From Planctomycetaceae bacterium (lineage in GTDB: Bacteria > Planctomycetota > Planctomycetia > Pirellulales > UBA7805), in assembly GCA_902630355.1 (NCBI GenBank), contig CACOUL010000015.1:1-50769 (forward strand): 50,769 nt of DNA, written 5' to 3'. Position 1 is the first letter of the stretch; each line of letters starts with the position of its first letter. The notes under the pieces are model-generated. The model was not told the DNA's origin, made no database searches, and saw nothing but the letters and a program-made list of their open reading frames with translations. This document shows positions 32,115-41,656 of the stretch, one piece after another. Made by a program: the position numbers and the translations under genes.

Positions 32115-32792
32115 TTACCCGACCGGACGGAATGCGTCCAATGCAAGTAGCTCCGCAATATGGTCGATTGCGTAATCGGCCGGCGGATATTTGGCGACCG
32201 ATTCGGCATCGAGGGCGTAATGGCCCTGTCGCGGAAAGACGGTCGTCACCCGCTTACCCCATTGCGCTTTAACCGAATCGAGGATTCTTACCTTATCGTC
32301 GATTAGCACATAATGTTCGGCCGGATACCGCGTCTCGACGTCGGCTAGTTCCTGCTCCTTATGAACGTAAAGCATCACGCGATCGCGAACCGCCTTTCCA
32401 ATGCCCGAACGTTCGATCTTATGCGGCTGAAAGACAACATCACCGTCGGTCAGAATCGTCACGGTCCCCCGATCTGCAAAGGCCTGGAGCACCTCGATCG
32501 CCCGAGGAAAGAGTCGTTCTTCAAAGGGGTAGTTCAGCAAAAAGGATGAAATTTCCCGCAAGTGATTGTCGTGAGGATGTGCCATCCGGTATCTCTGAAG
32601 TGCGCCCAGATAATCGGCGTACCCCAACTCGCTGCGGACCTCTTCAAATAGCAACCAGTACTGGTGCTCCGCCGAATCACCCAGTTGCGCGGCAAGATGT
32701 TGCCGCAAATCCTCCGCAACCCGATCGTTATCGAGCAGCGTATTGTCCACATCAAAAAGAAACACCGTCTCTTCCACGTCACTCACCTGCAT
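32115..32792 (-). CDS. HAD-family hydrolase
   Basis: A 225-residue protein with the HAD motif FLFDVDNTLLDND (nucleophile Asp and DxD acid), motif II TILTDGD, the motif III Lys region and YVLIDDKVRILD (motif IV). The motifs predict a Mg-dependent phosphatase. As the last gene of the pentose phosphate run, starting 24 bases after rpe, it could remove phosphate from side products of the pathway (as known for metabolite-repair phosphatases), but the substrate is not shown. Its start shows no unusual features. Confidence 0.86.
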   Translation of the reverse strand: MQVSDVEETVFLFDVDNTLLDNDRVAEDLRQHLAAQLGDSAEHQYWLLFEEVRSELGYADYLGALQRYRMAHPHDNHLREISSFLLNYPFEERLFPRAIEVLQAFADRGTVTILTDGDVVFQPHKIERSGIGKAVRDRVMLYVHKEQELADVETRYPAEHYVLIDDKVRILDSVKAQWGKRVTTVFPRQGHYALDAESVAKYPPADYAIDHIAELLALDAFRPVG

Positions 32793-32816
32793 GCCTTGAT
32801 AGATCTCTCGTGGGTG

Positions 32817-33491
32817 TCAGCCAGCCGCCGCCTCACGCAATCGGTGAATTGCCTCGCCGATCGACTCTCCCGTGCGGAAGATCGCCGAACCGGCCACCAA
32901 CACGTTCGCACCCGCCGCTACCGCATCCGGCGCCGTTTTCGCGTCGATTCCACCATCCACCGAGAGTTCGACATTCAGGTTCCGCCCATCGATCGTTTCA
33001 CGAATCTTCCTTACCTTGTCCAGCGTTTCGGCGATCAGCGCCTGTCCGCCGAATCCCGGGACTACGGTCATCACCAGCACTTGATCGACCTGATCGATGA
33101 CCTCATCCACCGCATCGGCAGCTGTCGCCGGATTGATTACCACCCCGACACCCGCACCGAGTTGACGGGCCGACTCGAGCGTTCGATGCAGATCAGTTTG
33201 CCCCTCAACATGGATCAACAACGAATCGCTGCCCGCCGTACGGAACGGCTCCGCATACCGAGCGGGATCCTCGATCATCAGATGTGTTTCCAGCGAAAGC
33301 TTCGTGAACGAACGAAGCGAAGCCACGACCGGAGTACCGATACTGATATTTGGAACGAAGTGTCCGTCCATCACATCGACGTGGATCCGATCTGCGCCCG
33401 CGGCCTCCGCCTGCGCCACCGCGTCGCCTAGTGCGGAAAAGTCGGCGGCAAGAATCGAGGCCGAAATCTTGATGTCGTTAACGTCACTCAT
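32817..33491 (-). CDS. rpe: Ribulose-phosphate 3-epimerase
   Basis: The 224-residue TIM-barrel enzyme shows HVDVMDGHFVPN (metal and catalytic Asp), THLMIEDP, MTVVPGFGGQ and VDGGIDAKTAPDAVAAGANVLV (read in parts). It interconverts ribulose 5-phosphate and xylulose 5-phosphate. The start at 33491 overlaps the 6-phosphogluconolactonase stop by 8 bases, which implies translational coupling. An earlier in-frame start is inside the upstream gene and adds unlikely residues. Confidence 0.95.
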   Translation of the reverse strand: MSDVNDIKISASILAADFSALGDAVAQAEAAGADRIHVDVMDGHFVPNISIGTPVVASLRSFTKLSLETHLMIEDPARYAEPFRTAGSDSLLIHVEGQTDLHRTLESARQLGAGVGVVINPATAADAVDEVIDQVDQVLVMTVVPGFGGQALIAETLDKVRKIRETIDGRNLNVELSVDGGIDAKTAPDAVAAGANVLVAGSAIFRTGESIGEAIHRLREAAAG

Positions 33492-34254
33492 TTGAATTTG
33501 CTTCCCCCTTTTGCAGCTTTTTTGCCGCCGCATCATCGATAAGGTACATCAGTTTTCCCCGCGTGGGAGCGACCGATTGTGAGGGATACGTTTGCGGGTC
33601 AGGCTGCCCGGAAAGCACCTCTCCCAACGCCTCGGCCTTCGACGCACCCCCGACGAGAAACATGATCTGCTGTGAGGCATTGATGATCGGAAACGTCATC
33701 GTCATCCGCCGGGTCTCAAGTTGTGGTACATCGTTGGCAACAACCCAACGCGTCTGTTCCTGCAGCGCTCCGGTATGGGGAAAGAGCGACGCGGTATGAC
33801 CGTCGGGGCCCATGCCGAGTAGCATCAAATCGAATGAGACCAGCCCGCTTGCGTTTACCTCGCCGAAGGCCGTTCGCATATTTTCTTCGTACTCACGGGC
33901 CGCCGCATCCAAATCGTCCGCCTCCCCCCGCATGCGAAAAACCTGCTCGTCCGCCAGGCCCAAGGGACCGAACAGCGACTCCCGTGCCATCCGATAGTTC
34001 GAATCTCCATCCTCCGGACCAACAGCGCGCTCATCACCGAAGAAGAATTGTATCCGGTCCCACTGAATGTGATCGCGATATTCAGCCGATGCCAACAGCT
34101 CGTAAAGCCGCCTCGGCGTCGATCCACCCGAAAGCGCAACGCGAAAGACCCCTTGCTCGGAAATCACATAGTCGCACATCTGTTGCCAGATCATCGCTGC
34201 CCGGTCACAAATTCCGTCTGCGTCAGCTTCAACGACAATCTCTCGTGCTACCAT
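33484..34254 (-). CDS. pgl: 6-phosphogluconolactonase
   Basis: The 256-residue enzyme has the DevB-type motifs FRVALSGGSTPRRLYELL, IQFFFGDERAV, YRMARESLFGPL and LLGMGPDGHTASLFP. It hydrolyses 6-phosphogluconolactone to 6-phosphogluconate, the second step of the oxidative pentose phosphate pathway, and here it lies between zwf and rpe. The end overlaps rpe by 8 bases. The gap to zwf is 36 bases. Confidence 0.94.
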   Translation of the reverse strand: MVAREIVVEADADGICDRAAMIWQQMCDYVISEQGVFRVALSGGSTPRRLYELLASAEYRDHIQWDRIQFFFGDERAVGPEDGDSNYRMARESLFGPLGLADEQVFRMRGEADDLDAAAREYEENMRTAFGEVNASGLVSFDLMLLGMGPDGHTASLFPHTGALQEQTRWVVANDVPQLETRRMTMTFPIINASQQIMFLVGGASKAEALGEVLSGQPDPQTYPSQSVAPTRGKLMYLIDDAAAKKLQKGEANSNE

Positions 34255-34290
34255 GATTATTTCCCGCTGACGATTTTCGGGGCGACAGAG

Positions 34291-35799
34291 CTAAACATAC
34301 ACTCGCCATTGGCGATTCTCACGGGCCATCAGCGCGTCTGCCTCGCTTGGCCCCCAACTTCCGCATGGATAGGCAGTAAGCGTTTCATCTTTTTCGGCCC
34401 AAACCTCCTGGATTCCCGCCACCGCGCGCCACCCTGCCTCGACCATGTCTGCCCGACGGAAAAGGGTTGCCTCACCACGAATACAATCAAAGAGCAATCG
34501 ATCGTAGCCCGTGGCGGGTGCACGACCGAAATAGTCGGCGTAATGAAAATCCATATCCACTTCATCGAGTTTCACCAGCGTCCCCGGCACCTTCGTTACG
34601 AACCGCAGAGAAATTCCCTCGTCGGGCTGAATCCGGATAATGAGTTGATTCGGTTCCAGGGCGTCGACCGCTGTCTCCCGGAACGGGGTGAACGGCGGCT
34701 TTTTAAATTCAACTACAATTTCAGTGACCCGCGCCGCAAGCCTTTTTCCGGTCCGAATGTAAAACGGCACTCCCGCCCACCGCTGGTTTTCAATCGATAG
34801 CCGCATTGCCACGTACGTTTCAGTGAGCGACTCGGGGTCTACGTGCTCCTCGTCGCGATAGCCGGGTTCATCGACCCCATCGACGCTGCCCTTCGCGTAT
34901 TGCCCCCGCACGACGTTGCGCACCACGTCATCTCCGGTAAGCGGCTTGATCGCCCGCAGTACCTTCACCTGTTCATTCCGCATGTCGTGCGCACTGAACG
35001 ATAACGGCATTTCCATCGAGATCAGCGACAGCAGCTGAAATATGTGATTCGGAACCATATCCCGGAGCGCGCCGGCATGCTCGTAGTATCCGCCGCGCCC
35101 TTCGACCCCCAGCGTCTCACCCACCGTAATTTGCACATGATCGATATACAGATTGCTCCAGAAAGGCTGAAACATTCCGTTGGCAAATCTCAGCACGGCG
35201 ATGTTCTGGACCGTCTCTTTTCCAAGGTAATGATCGATTCGATAAATCTGATCTTCGTCGAGAACGCTCTGGATATCGCAATTCAATTGTTGGGCAGATT
35301 CCAAATCGTGCCCAAAGGGCTTCTCGATCACGACCCGTCTCCAACCGCATCGCTCGTCGATCAACCCGCTCTTGCCGAGCGAATGCACCACGGGGCTGAA
35401 CAGCGTAGGCGCCGTGGCGAGATAAAAGAAGGCGTTTCCTTCGGTGCCGCACTCTTTATCGATCTGTTCCATCCGCGCCTTCATCCGGTCATACATCGCC
35501 GAATCTGTCACGTCTCCCGCCATGTAGAAGAAGTGTGGCAGCAACTCCTGCTGCATTTCGGGCGTCAGTTGTCCCGGGGCGAGCGACTCCATGTCGGCGA
35601 CGATCTTCGCGCGGAATTCTTCGTCGCTCATCTCGCGACGGGAAACGCCGAGGATCGCGAACGGGCGGGAGAGGAGCCCATCCCTCGCCAAACTGAATAT
35701 TGCGGGCATCAGTTTGCGCTTTGCCAGATCGCCAGACGCACCAAAGATGACGCCAAGAAACGGACCGGTTTCGTGTTCTGAACTTTCCACACTCGCCAT
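34291..35799 (-). CDS. zwf: Glucose-6-phosphate 1-dehydrogenase
   Basis: The 502-residue protein has the NAD(P)-binding start FLGVIFGASGDLAKRKLMPA and the catalytic motif YRIDHYLGKETVQN, with the phosphate-binding residues in the conserved C-terminal domain. It oxidises glucose 6-phosphate to 6-phosphogluconolactone and normally makes NADPH. Length is typical of bacterial Zwf. It sits between gnd (upstream, 24 bases) and pgl (downstream, 36 bases). The ATG start gives the expected N-terminus just before the Rossmann fold. Confidence 0.97.
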   Translation of the reverse strand: MASVESSEHETGPFLGVIFGASGDLAKRKLMPAIFSLARDGLLSRPFAILGVSRREMSDEEFRAKIVADMESLAPGQLTPEMQQELLPHFFYMAGDVTDSAMYDRMKARMEQIDKECGTEGNAFFYLATAPTLFSPVVHSLGKSGLIDERCGWRRVVIEKPFGHDLESAQQLNCDIQSVLDEDQIYRIDHYLGKETVQNIAVLRFANGMFQPFWSNLYIDHVQITVGETLGVEGRGGYYEHAGALRDMVPNHIFQLLSLISMEMPLSFSAHDMRNEQVKVLRAIKPLTGDDVVRNVVRGQYAKGSVDGVDEPGYRDEEHVDPESLTETYVAMRLSIENQRWAGVPFYIRTGKRLAARVTEIVVEFKKPPFTPFRETAVDALEPNQLIIRIQPDEGISLRFVTKVPGTLVKLDEVDMDFHYADYFGRAPATGYDRLLFDCIRGEATLFRRADMVEAGWRAVAGIQEVWAEKDETLTAYPCGSWGPSEADALMARENRQWRVYV

Positions 35800-35823
35800 C
35801 GTTACCTCTCCATCAACCGACTC

Positions 35824-36843
35824 TTAACCGCCCGCCGCTCGCTCCACGTGTCCGCCGAACTCCTTACGCATCGCCGAGCAGACTTTATCTGCAAACTCAG
35901 CTTGATCACGCGAGGAAAATCGCTGATACAGTGCACTGGAGAGTACTGGCGCAGGCACCGATTCATCGATCGCCGCATTGATTGTCCACCGCCCCTCGCC
36001 CGAATCCGAAACGCGACCTGTGAACGAATCGAGCCCCGGATCTTTAAGCAACGCGGTCGCCGTCAGGTCGAGCAACCAGGAGGAAATAACGCTCCCCCGC
36101 CGCCAGACCTCGGCAATGTCTGCTAAATTCAAATCGAACTGATAATCCTCCTTATTCCGTAGTGGAGTCGTTTCCGCATCGACCGAGCGGTCACGTTTGC
36201 CGATATTCGCGTGCCGCAGAATATTGAGGCCCTCGGCATAAGAGGCCATGATTCCGTACTCGATGCCATTGTGGACCATCTTCACAAAATGCCCCGCCCC
36301 ACTCGGTCCGCAGTGAAGGTATCCATGCTCCGCCGTTCCCCCCACCTCGTCACGCCCGGCCGTTCGCGGCGCCGAATCCCGCGATGGCGCTAGTGTGCGA
36401 AAGATTGGATCGAGACGCGTTACCGCCTCCTCCTCGCCACCGATCATCATGCAGTAACCCCGGTCTCGACCCCACACCCCACCACTCGTGCCCACATCAA
36501 GATAAAAGATTCCCCGCGTTTTTACCTCGGCCGAACGGTGCATGTCATCCTTGTAATAGGAATTACCACCGTCGATCAGCACATCCCCTTTCTCAAGCAG
36601 CGGTGAAAACACGTCGACCGTCTCACCGACGACTCCAGCGGGCACCATCATCCAGATGGCCCGCTGTGGCTCGAGACGTTCGACGAGCTGCTGCGGCGAA
36701 TCGGCTGCGGTGGCACCCTCGGCAGCGAGCGTCTTCCTCGCATCGGGGTTCCGATCATAAACGACGCACGTGTGACCGTCTTCCATCAGGCGCCGTACCA
36801 TGTTAGCGCCCATCCTCCCCAGCCCGACCATCCCGAGTTGCAT
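35824..36843 (-). CDS. gnd: 6-phosphogluconate dehydrogenase, short (GndA/YqeC) form
   Basis: A 339-residue protein with the Rossmann start [19 protein letters not shown], the WMMVPAG and [12 protein letters not shown] segments, and the catalytic [19 protein letters not shown]. At about 340 residues it belongs to the short, usually NAD-linked YqeC/GndA type rather than the 470-residue NADP enzyme; coenzyme choice is inferred from length and family. It decarboxylates 6-phosphogluconate to ribulose 5-phosphate. It lies between tal and zwf, each 24 bases away. Confidence 0.95.
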   Translation of the reverse strand: MQLGMVGLGRMGANMVRRLMEDGHTCVVYDRNPDARKTLAAEGATAADSPQQLVERLEPQRAIWMMVPAGVVGETVDVFSPLLEKGDVLIDGGNSYYKDDMHRSAEVKTRGIFYLDVGTSGGVWGRDRGYCMMIGGEEEAVTRLDPIFRTLAPSRDSAPRTAGRDEVGGTAEHGYLHCGPSGAGHFVKMVHNGIEYGIMASYAEGLNILRHANIGKRDRSVDAETTPLRNKEDYQFDLNLADIAEVWRRGSVISSWLLDLTATALLKDPGLDSFTGRVSDSGEGRWTINAAIDESVPAPVLSSALYQRFSSRDQAEFADKVCSAMRKEFGGHVERAAGG

Positions 36844-36867
36844 ATCGTTCCCCTTTTTGCATGGCGG

Positions 36868-37830
36868 CTACGCAATCTGCGCAACGCTCTGTTGGGCATA
36901 TTCTTTCAGCTTCACCGTATCAGCGGCAAATCGCCGAATGCCATCCGCAAGCTTATCGACTGCCATTGCATCCTGGTTATGCATCCAGCGAAATGCCTTT
37001 TCATCGAGCGAGACCTTATCGAGCGATTCCTTTTTCGCACTCTCGGTCGAGAGACGCTGTTTAAGCTCGCCCTCGGTCTCCTGCATCTCATGCAGCAATT
37101 CCGGGCTAATCGTCAACAGATCGCATCCGGCAAGTTCGGTGATTTGGCCGACCTTGCGAAAACTTGCGCCCATGACCTGCGTGGCATAGTCGAAATGCTT
37201 GTAGTAGTTATAAATCTTAGTGACGCTCTTGACCCCCGGATCATCTTCCAGAGCAATCTCCTCACCACCCTGCTCTTCCTTATACCAGTCGTAAATGCGA
37301 CCGACGAAAGGTGAGATCAGCGTAACCCCTGCCTCGGCACATGCCACGGCCTGGGCGAAACTGAAAAGCAGCGTGAGATTGCAGTGAATCCCCTCGCGCT
37401 CGAGTTGCTCTGCGGCGCGAATACCTTCCCACGTGCTGGCGATCTTGATGAGCACCCGTTCCGGACCGATATCCGCGTCGCGGTAAAGCCCGATGATTTC
37501 ATGAGCCTTGGCGACTGTCCCTTCGGTGTCGAAACTGAGGTGCGCGTCGACCTCCGTCGATACGCGGCCTGGAATGTGCTTCAGTATTTCGCAACCGAAA
37601 TCGACAAACAATTTAGAGATGAAGGCATCCGCACCATCGCCCGACGCCTTTTTACTGTACTGAATGGCGTCGGCCACGTATTTTTCGTACGCCGGCATTT
37701 GCGCCGCTTTATAGATCAGACTCGGATTGGTCGTCGCATCTTGCGGTGAAAAATCAGCGATCGCTGCGATATCCCCCGTATCCTCTACGATCGTGGTCAT
37801 CGTTTTCAATGATTCAACAAGATTCGGCAT
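36868..37830 (-). CDS. tal: Transaldolase
   Basis: The 320-residue enzyme matches the TalA/TalB group: [26 protein letters not shown], the Schiff-base Lys in [13 protein letters not shown] and the [19 protein letters not shown] segment. It transfers a dihydroxyacetone unit between sugar phosphates in the non-oxidative branch. A good AGAGGA site lies seven bases before the ATG. Transketolase, which would complete the branch, is not in the window. Confidence 0.95.
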   Translation of the reverse strand: MPNLVESLKTMTTIVEDTGDIAAIADFSPQDATTNPSLIYKAAQMPAYEKYVADAIQYSKKASGDGADAFISKLFVDFGCEILKHIPGRVSTEVDAHLSFDTEGTVAKAHEIIGLYRDADIGPERVLIKIASTWEGIRAAEQLEREGIHCNLTLLFSFAQAVACAEAGVTLISPFVGRIYDWYKEEQGGEEIALEDDPGVKSVTKIYNYYKHFDYATQVMGASFRKVGQITELAGCDLLTISPELLHEMQETEGELKQRLSTESAKKESLDKVSLDEKAFRWMHNQDAMAVDKLADGIRRFAADTVKLKEYAQQSVAQIA

Positions 37831-37865
37831 GTTGGTGTCCTCTCAGGCAAAAACTGTAATATTGT

Positions 37866-39458
37866 TTATTTGGTAAAGCGCGCGTCGGCCGGTACCGTTT
37901 CGTTGGTCCCGCCCGCCCGACCACTCGCCCGCAAATGTTCTAAAACGAGATAAACTGTTTCAATGTCGTCATTCGCCTTGAGCGCCGCGGCAACTTCTTG
38001 GGCCGTTTGCGGCACCTCGCTCAGTTGTGCAGCAATCCGCTGCTGAAGATCGAGTACGGCGGCGGCCGCCTTTTTGCCGGCTTCGACGCCCGGCTGGTGG
38101 TACGCATTGATATTCACAAGTGATCCATAAAAGCCAACTGCTCGTTCGAACAGCGCGATTAATACCCCCACCGTGCGGGCATCGACCGTACCGACACTGA
38201 TCGTGAGCGATTCTCGATCGTTTCCACTCAGCGCTGCCCGCGTCCCCACGAGAAATCCGTGAAGGTAATCTCCCGCCGTGATATCCGTTTCGACATCGAC
38301 CGTATCGGCCGGGGCCTTCAGTACGCGAATAAAGGTGACGAAAAAATTATTGATCCCGTCCCGAAGCTGCTGAACGAACGCATGTTGATCTGTCGAGCCT
38401 TTGTTCCCGTAAACCGCAATTCCCTGATCGACGCGATTACCCGCCCGATCGAGCCGCTTGCCGAGTGACTCCATCACCAGTTGCTGCAAATACCGGCTGA
38501 GCAAAAGCAACTGATCCTTGTACGGCAGCACCACCATGTCCTTTGCCCCCCGCCCGTCGGTCGCTGCGTACCACATGAGGGCCAGAAGCGCCGCCGGATT
38601 GTTCTGCGTTTCCTTGCTGCGCGTCACCTCGTCACACGCTGCCGCGCCCTCGAGAAGCTGGTCGATATCTATTCCCTGCAGGGCCGCCGGGAGCAAGCCC
38701 ACCGCCGAAAGCTCGCTCGTGCGTCCGCCAACCCAGTCGAACATCGGAAATCGCTTTAGCCAATTTTGCTCGACCGCCAGTTGATCCATCTTTGAGCCGG
38801 GCATGGTCACCGCCACCGCATGCTTCGTGAAATCAAGCCCGGCCACCTCGAGTGCGTGGCGAACCAACAGCATGCCATTGCGAGTATCGGGCGTGCCCCC
38901 GCTCTTGGTAATCACAATCACGAGAGTCTCTGCCAACCGGTCACCGATGGCGGCGAGCGTACGTGCAATCCCGTCCGGATCTGTATTGTCGACGAATGCA
39001 ATGTCCATGGCCGCGTCGTGCGGTTCCCCGAGGGCGTCGGAGACAAACATCGGCCCGAGGGCTGACCCGCCGATGCCGATTGATAAAACCTGCGTGAAGC
39101 GTTCTGCGGACGGGGGCGCGATTTTCCCCGCGTGGATATCGGCGGCAAACGCCTTGATTGCGTCAAGGGTCTGCTCAATTTCCTTTGTGATCTTCGCATC
39201 GGGTGCCAATCCCGGATTGCGCAGCCAGTAATGGCCGACCATCCGCTGCTCATCCGCGTTGGCGATAGCGCCTCCCTCCAGGGCATCCATCTCCGCCAGC
39301 GCCTCCTGCATCCTCCCTTCCATCTCCGAAAGATAACTTTCCGAAAACGAAATCTGGCTGACATCGAGGGTTAAATCGATCGACGGGCACGCGCAGAAGT
39401 GCTGATTGAACCGCTTCCACCTCGCTTCGGAACTTAAACTCGATAGGCCTTTATTCAT
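37866..39458 (-). CDS. pgi: Glucose-6-phosphate isomerase
   Basis: A 530-residue enzyme with the SIS-type sugar isomerase fold. It has [48 protein letters not shown] and a C-terminal [15 protein letters not shown]. It interconverts glucose 6-phosphate and fructose 6-phosphate and so links glycolysis or gluconeogenesis to the pentose phosphate branch. The ATG at 39458 is used; a GTG six bases upstream is possible. Neither has a clear ribosome-binding site. The gap to the end of rpiB is 11 bases. Confidence 0.95.
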   Translation of the reverse strand: MNKGLSSLSSEARWKRFNQHFCACPSIDLTLDVSQISFSESYLSEMEGRMQEALAEMDALEGGAIANADEQRMVGHYWLRNPGLAPDAKITKEIEQTLDAIKAFAADIHAGKIAPPSAERFTQVLSIGIGGSALGPMFVSDALGEPHDAAMDIAFVDNTDPDGIARTLAAIGDRLAETLVIVITKSGGTPDTRNGMLLVRHALEVAGLDFTKHAVAVTMPGSKMDQLAVEQNWLKRFPMFDWVGGRTSELSAVGLLPAALQGIDIDQLLEGAAACDEVTRSKETQNNPAALLALMWYAATDGRGAKDMVVLPYKDQLLLLSRYLQQLVMESLGKRLDRAGNRVDQGIAVYGNKGSTDQHAFVQQLRDGINNFFVTFIRVLKAPADTVDVETDITAGDYLHGFLVGTRAALSGNDRESLTISVGTVDARTVGVLIALFERAVGFYGSLVNINAYHQPGVEAGKKAAAAVLDLQQRIAAQLSEVPQTAQEVAAALKANDDIETVYLVLEHLRASGRAGGTNETVPADARFTK

Positions 39459-39469
39459 CGTCACACCGC

Positions 39470-39916
39470 TTATTCATTTTCAAGTGCCTCGACCTTACCG
39501 AGTCGCCTCGCATGTCGCTCTGCACCGCTATAGGTTGCTGACAAAAATGCCTGAACAATTTCCCAAGCCGCCTCGAGGCCGATAATGCGACCGCCGAGGC
39601 AAAGCACATTCATGGCATCATCCTCGACCCCCTGATGGGCCGAGAAGTGATCGTGACACAGACCGCAACGGACTTTGGCGACCTTATTGGCGGCCACCGA
39701 CGCGCCAACTCCACTTCCGCAAATGGCGATCCCGCGGTCGAGCCGTCCCTCCCCGACCGCCCGGGCCAAGGGAATCACATAGTCCGGGTAATCGTCCTGG
39801 CGGTCGAGCGCAGCCGCCCCGAAGTCCACAACCGGGTACCCCGCAGACTCCAACCGTTCTTTCAGTTCCTCCTTCAGCGCAAACCCGCCATGATCTGCTG
39901 CCATCCCTAATTGCAT
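39470..39916 (-). CDS. rpiB: Ribose-5-phosphate isomerase B
   Basis: A 148-residue protein with the RpiB/LacAB motifs [37 protein letters not shown], the catalytic Cys in [17 protein letters not shown] and the [18 protein letters not shown] segment. It interconverts ribose and ribulose 5-phosphates. It is the first gene of the pentose phosphate run. The gene upstream on the same strand, a PEP-CTERM protein, ends 61 bases away. No strong ribosome-binding site is seen before its ATG. Confidence 0.93.
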   Translation of the reverse strand: MQLGMAADHGGFALKEELKERLESAGYPVVDFGAAALDRQDDYPDYVIPLARAVGEGRLDRGIAICGSGVGASVAANKVAKVRCGLCHDHFSAHQGVEDDAMNVLCLGGRIIGLEAAWEIVQAFLSATYSGAERHARRLGKVEALENE

Positions 39917-39977
39917 TGGGAACTCACTGGGTGGATCGGCGAATTCTGCGACTTCCCTGTTTTACTCTATTGAAACC

Positions 39978-40781
39978 CTAGCGAGTAGCACCGTCCCCCA
40001 GTACGCGGACGCGCAAAAGACCAATCAAGAGGATCGCCACGCTTCCGAGCACCATCGTCGCCGGTTCCGGCACCGCAGCGCCGAGCGGAGTTCCGAGATA
40101 GGACTCCAGGTAGAGTGACTCCATGTGCATCTTTTCCATCATGTTCGATCCGTCCGGGGCGAGAATCGTGTAGATCGAGTCGCTATCGAGTACGCCCGGC
40201 GCATCGGTCGAAAGCACCCACTCTAGTGAGTAAAGCACACTCTCGGGTTCCAGATCGATACCGTAGATTAAATCCAGATGCGCTCCCGCCGCAGCAATCG
40301 AATTATCGAGCGTGAGCGTCCCGAGCGAACTCGCAGTAATCATCTGGGAGTCGAAACCAACAAACAGATTCTCGCTCCCGAGCGACTCGAGGACCGGAAC
40401 GGTTCCCTCCGGCACCATCATCATGCCACCCATATCCATAAGCGGAGGATCAACCCACTTGGTAACCCCCAATAATTCGACAGACAGCGAGTGTCCCTCA
40501 AGGCTTCCCGGCACCAACACGTCGAATCCGGGAAGGCTTGCCGTCGCGGAGCCAAAGATATTGCTCCAGTGATCGTGAATCGCATTGCGGTAGGATCGCG
40601 TCACGCCCCCGCCGTCATCGACCCCGCCACTGCTATAACCAAGCGCATAAAGCTTTTCCAGAGATCCAACACTCTCTGTTTTTACCTCGAACCGTCGCCC
40701 GACGTGGGCCCATCCGGCGGTAGCAAACGCTAGGCACAATACACAGACGCTCAATAGCGCCATCACATACCGGGTTCTCAT
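39978..40781 (-). CDS. PEP-CTERM protein with Met-rich patches
   Basis: The 267-residue protein has a signal peptide (MRTRYVMALLSVCVLCLAFA, cleavage near GWAH) and ends VPEPATMVLGSVAILLIGLL then RVRVLG, a PEP-CTERM signal. The N-terminal mature part (HVGRRFEVKTESVG) and the conserved-looking NAIHDHWSNIFG segment resemble spondin-like domains; this is a weak match. Two Met-rich patches stand out, MDMGGMMMVPEG (near residue 115) and NMMEKMHMESL (near 215), and there are several His. Such clusters bind copper or other soft metals in other proteins, but that is inference. AAGGAG lies eight bases before the ATG, just after the pseudopilin stop. Confidence 0.8.
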   Translation of the reverse strand: MRTRYVMALLSVCVLCLAFATAGWAHVGRRFEVKTESVGSLEKLYALGYSSGGVDDGGGVTRSYRNAIHDHWSNIFGSATASLPGFDVLVPGSLEGHSLSVELLGVTKWVDPPLMDMGGMMMVPEGTVPVLESLGSENLFVGFDSQMITASSLGTLTLDNSIAAAGAHLDLIYGIDLEPESVLYSLEWVLSTDAPGVLDSDSIYTILAPDGSNMMEKMHMESLYLESYLGTPLGAAVPEPATMVLGSVAILLIGLLRVRVLGDGATR

Positions 40782-40817
40782 CGTTGCACTCCTTAGTTGC
40801 TATTAATCATCATATTG

Positions 40818-41543
40818 TTAGTTCTGAATTTTTACCGCGTGTGTTTGTTCCGGGTGCGCAAAATTCGTACCCGCTTCAATGTCAACGTCGATCATTTCTT
40901 TGATCGCCGTCTCCTCAATTGACGCCACGCGACCATCGGCAAATAAATAATTTGCCGCGCTGCCTCCGTGGCGATCTGTATCAACCTCTCGAAAACCCAT
41001 TTCAAAAACCTTTCCCAGCATTTTGTAAACCGGGGAATAGAATTGGGAACAATGGATATGGTCAGAACCGTGTCCGCCGTCTCGATCGGGATCCGCTTCG
41101 AAGAGAACAATCAATCGCGATTTGTCCTGGATCTTACGCAAACTCCCCTGATAGCCCTCAACCTCCGGATCGGCCACAAAGTTATTGATCGCGTAACTCG
41201 TGCCTTTTTGTTCCCCGGCCATCCACTCCTTACCCCGCGGATCTTCCGGACACACCCGCACCGCGTCTACCTGATCCAGATAGGGAGCCAAGGTAACAAT
41301 CCACGACTGCTCCTCATCATGATGCTCGGTCCACGGAAATTGACCGCGGTGCGCCTCGGCATAGGTTTGCATGCTCAGCCCGATTTGCCGCAAATTGCTC
41401 TTGCAGACTGCTGATACGACAGTTGACCTCGCCGATGATAATGCGGGAATGAGCAGCGCGATGAGCAAGCCCACGACGGCGATCACCACCAGCAATTCAA
41501 CGAGTGTGAACGCATTTCTTTTTCTAAAAGCAAGCCGTTTCAA
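40818..41543 (-). CDS. Prepilin-like (H-X9-DG type) pseudopilin
   Basis: The 241-residue protein has a type IV prepilin signal, RKRNAFTLVELLVVIAVV, with Ala in place of the usual Gly before the Phe, and the conserved Glu5. The C-terminus carries the DRHGGSAANYLFADG motif of the H-X9-DG family, which here has ten residues between His and Asp. These proteins are abundant in planctomycetes and are thought to form secretion- or pilus-like fibres. The start is a TTG at 41543 with AAGG seven bases upstream; longer frames begin in unlikely sequence. It is 36 bases upstream of the PEP-CTERM gene. Confidence 0.88.
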   Translation of the reverse strand: MKRLAFRKRNAFTLVELLVVIAVVGLLIALLIPALSSARSTVVSAVCKSNLRQIGLSMQTYAEAHRGQFPWTEHHDEEQSWIVTLAPYLDQVDAVRVCPEDPRGKEWMAGEQKGTSYAINNFVADPEVEGYQGSLRKIQDKSRLIVLFEADPDRDGGHGSDHIHCSQFYSPVYKMLGKVFEMGFREVDTDRHGGSAANYLFADGRVASIEETAIKEMIDVDIEAGTNFAHPEQTHAVKIQN

Positions 41544-41656
41544 AGCACACCTTTTGTCGACCGCACCGCATTCGATCTCGGCGCAGGCCAGTTCCATCGG
41601 GTCGATTCGATCGCCTGCCCGGTGAAGCCGGCACGGCGACAACACAGATTCGTCCT

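Noticed and set aside
36384-36806. Plus-strand frame opposite gnd
   Set aside because: It is rich in Arg, Pro and Ser, as expected for antisense of a GC-rich gene, and gnd itself is certain.
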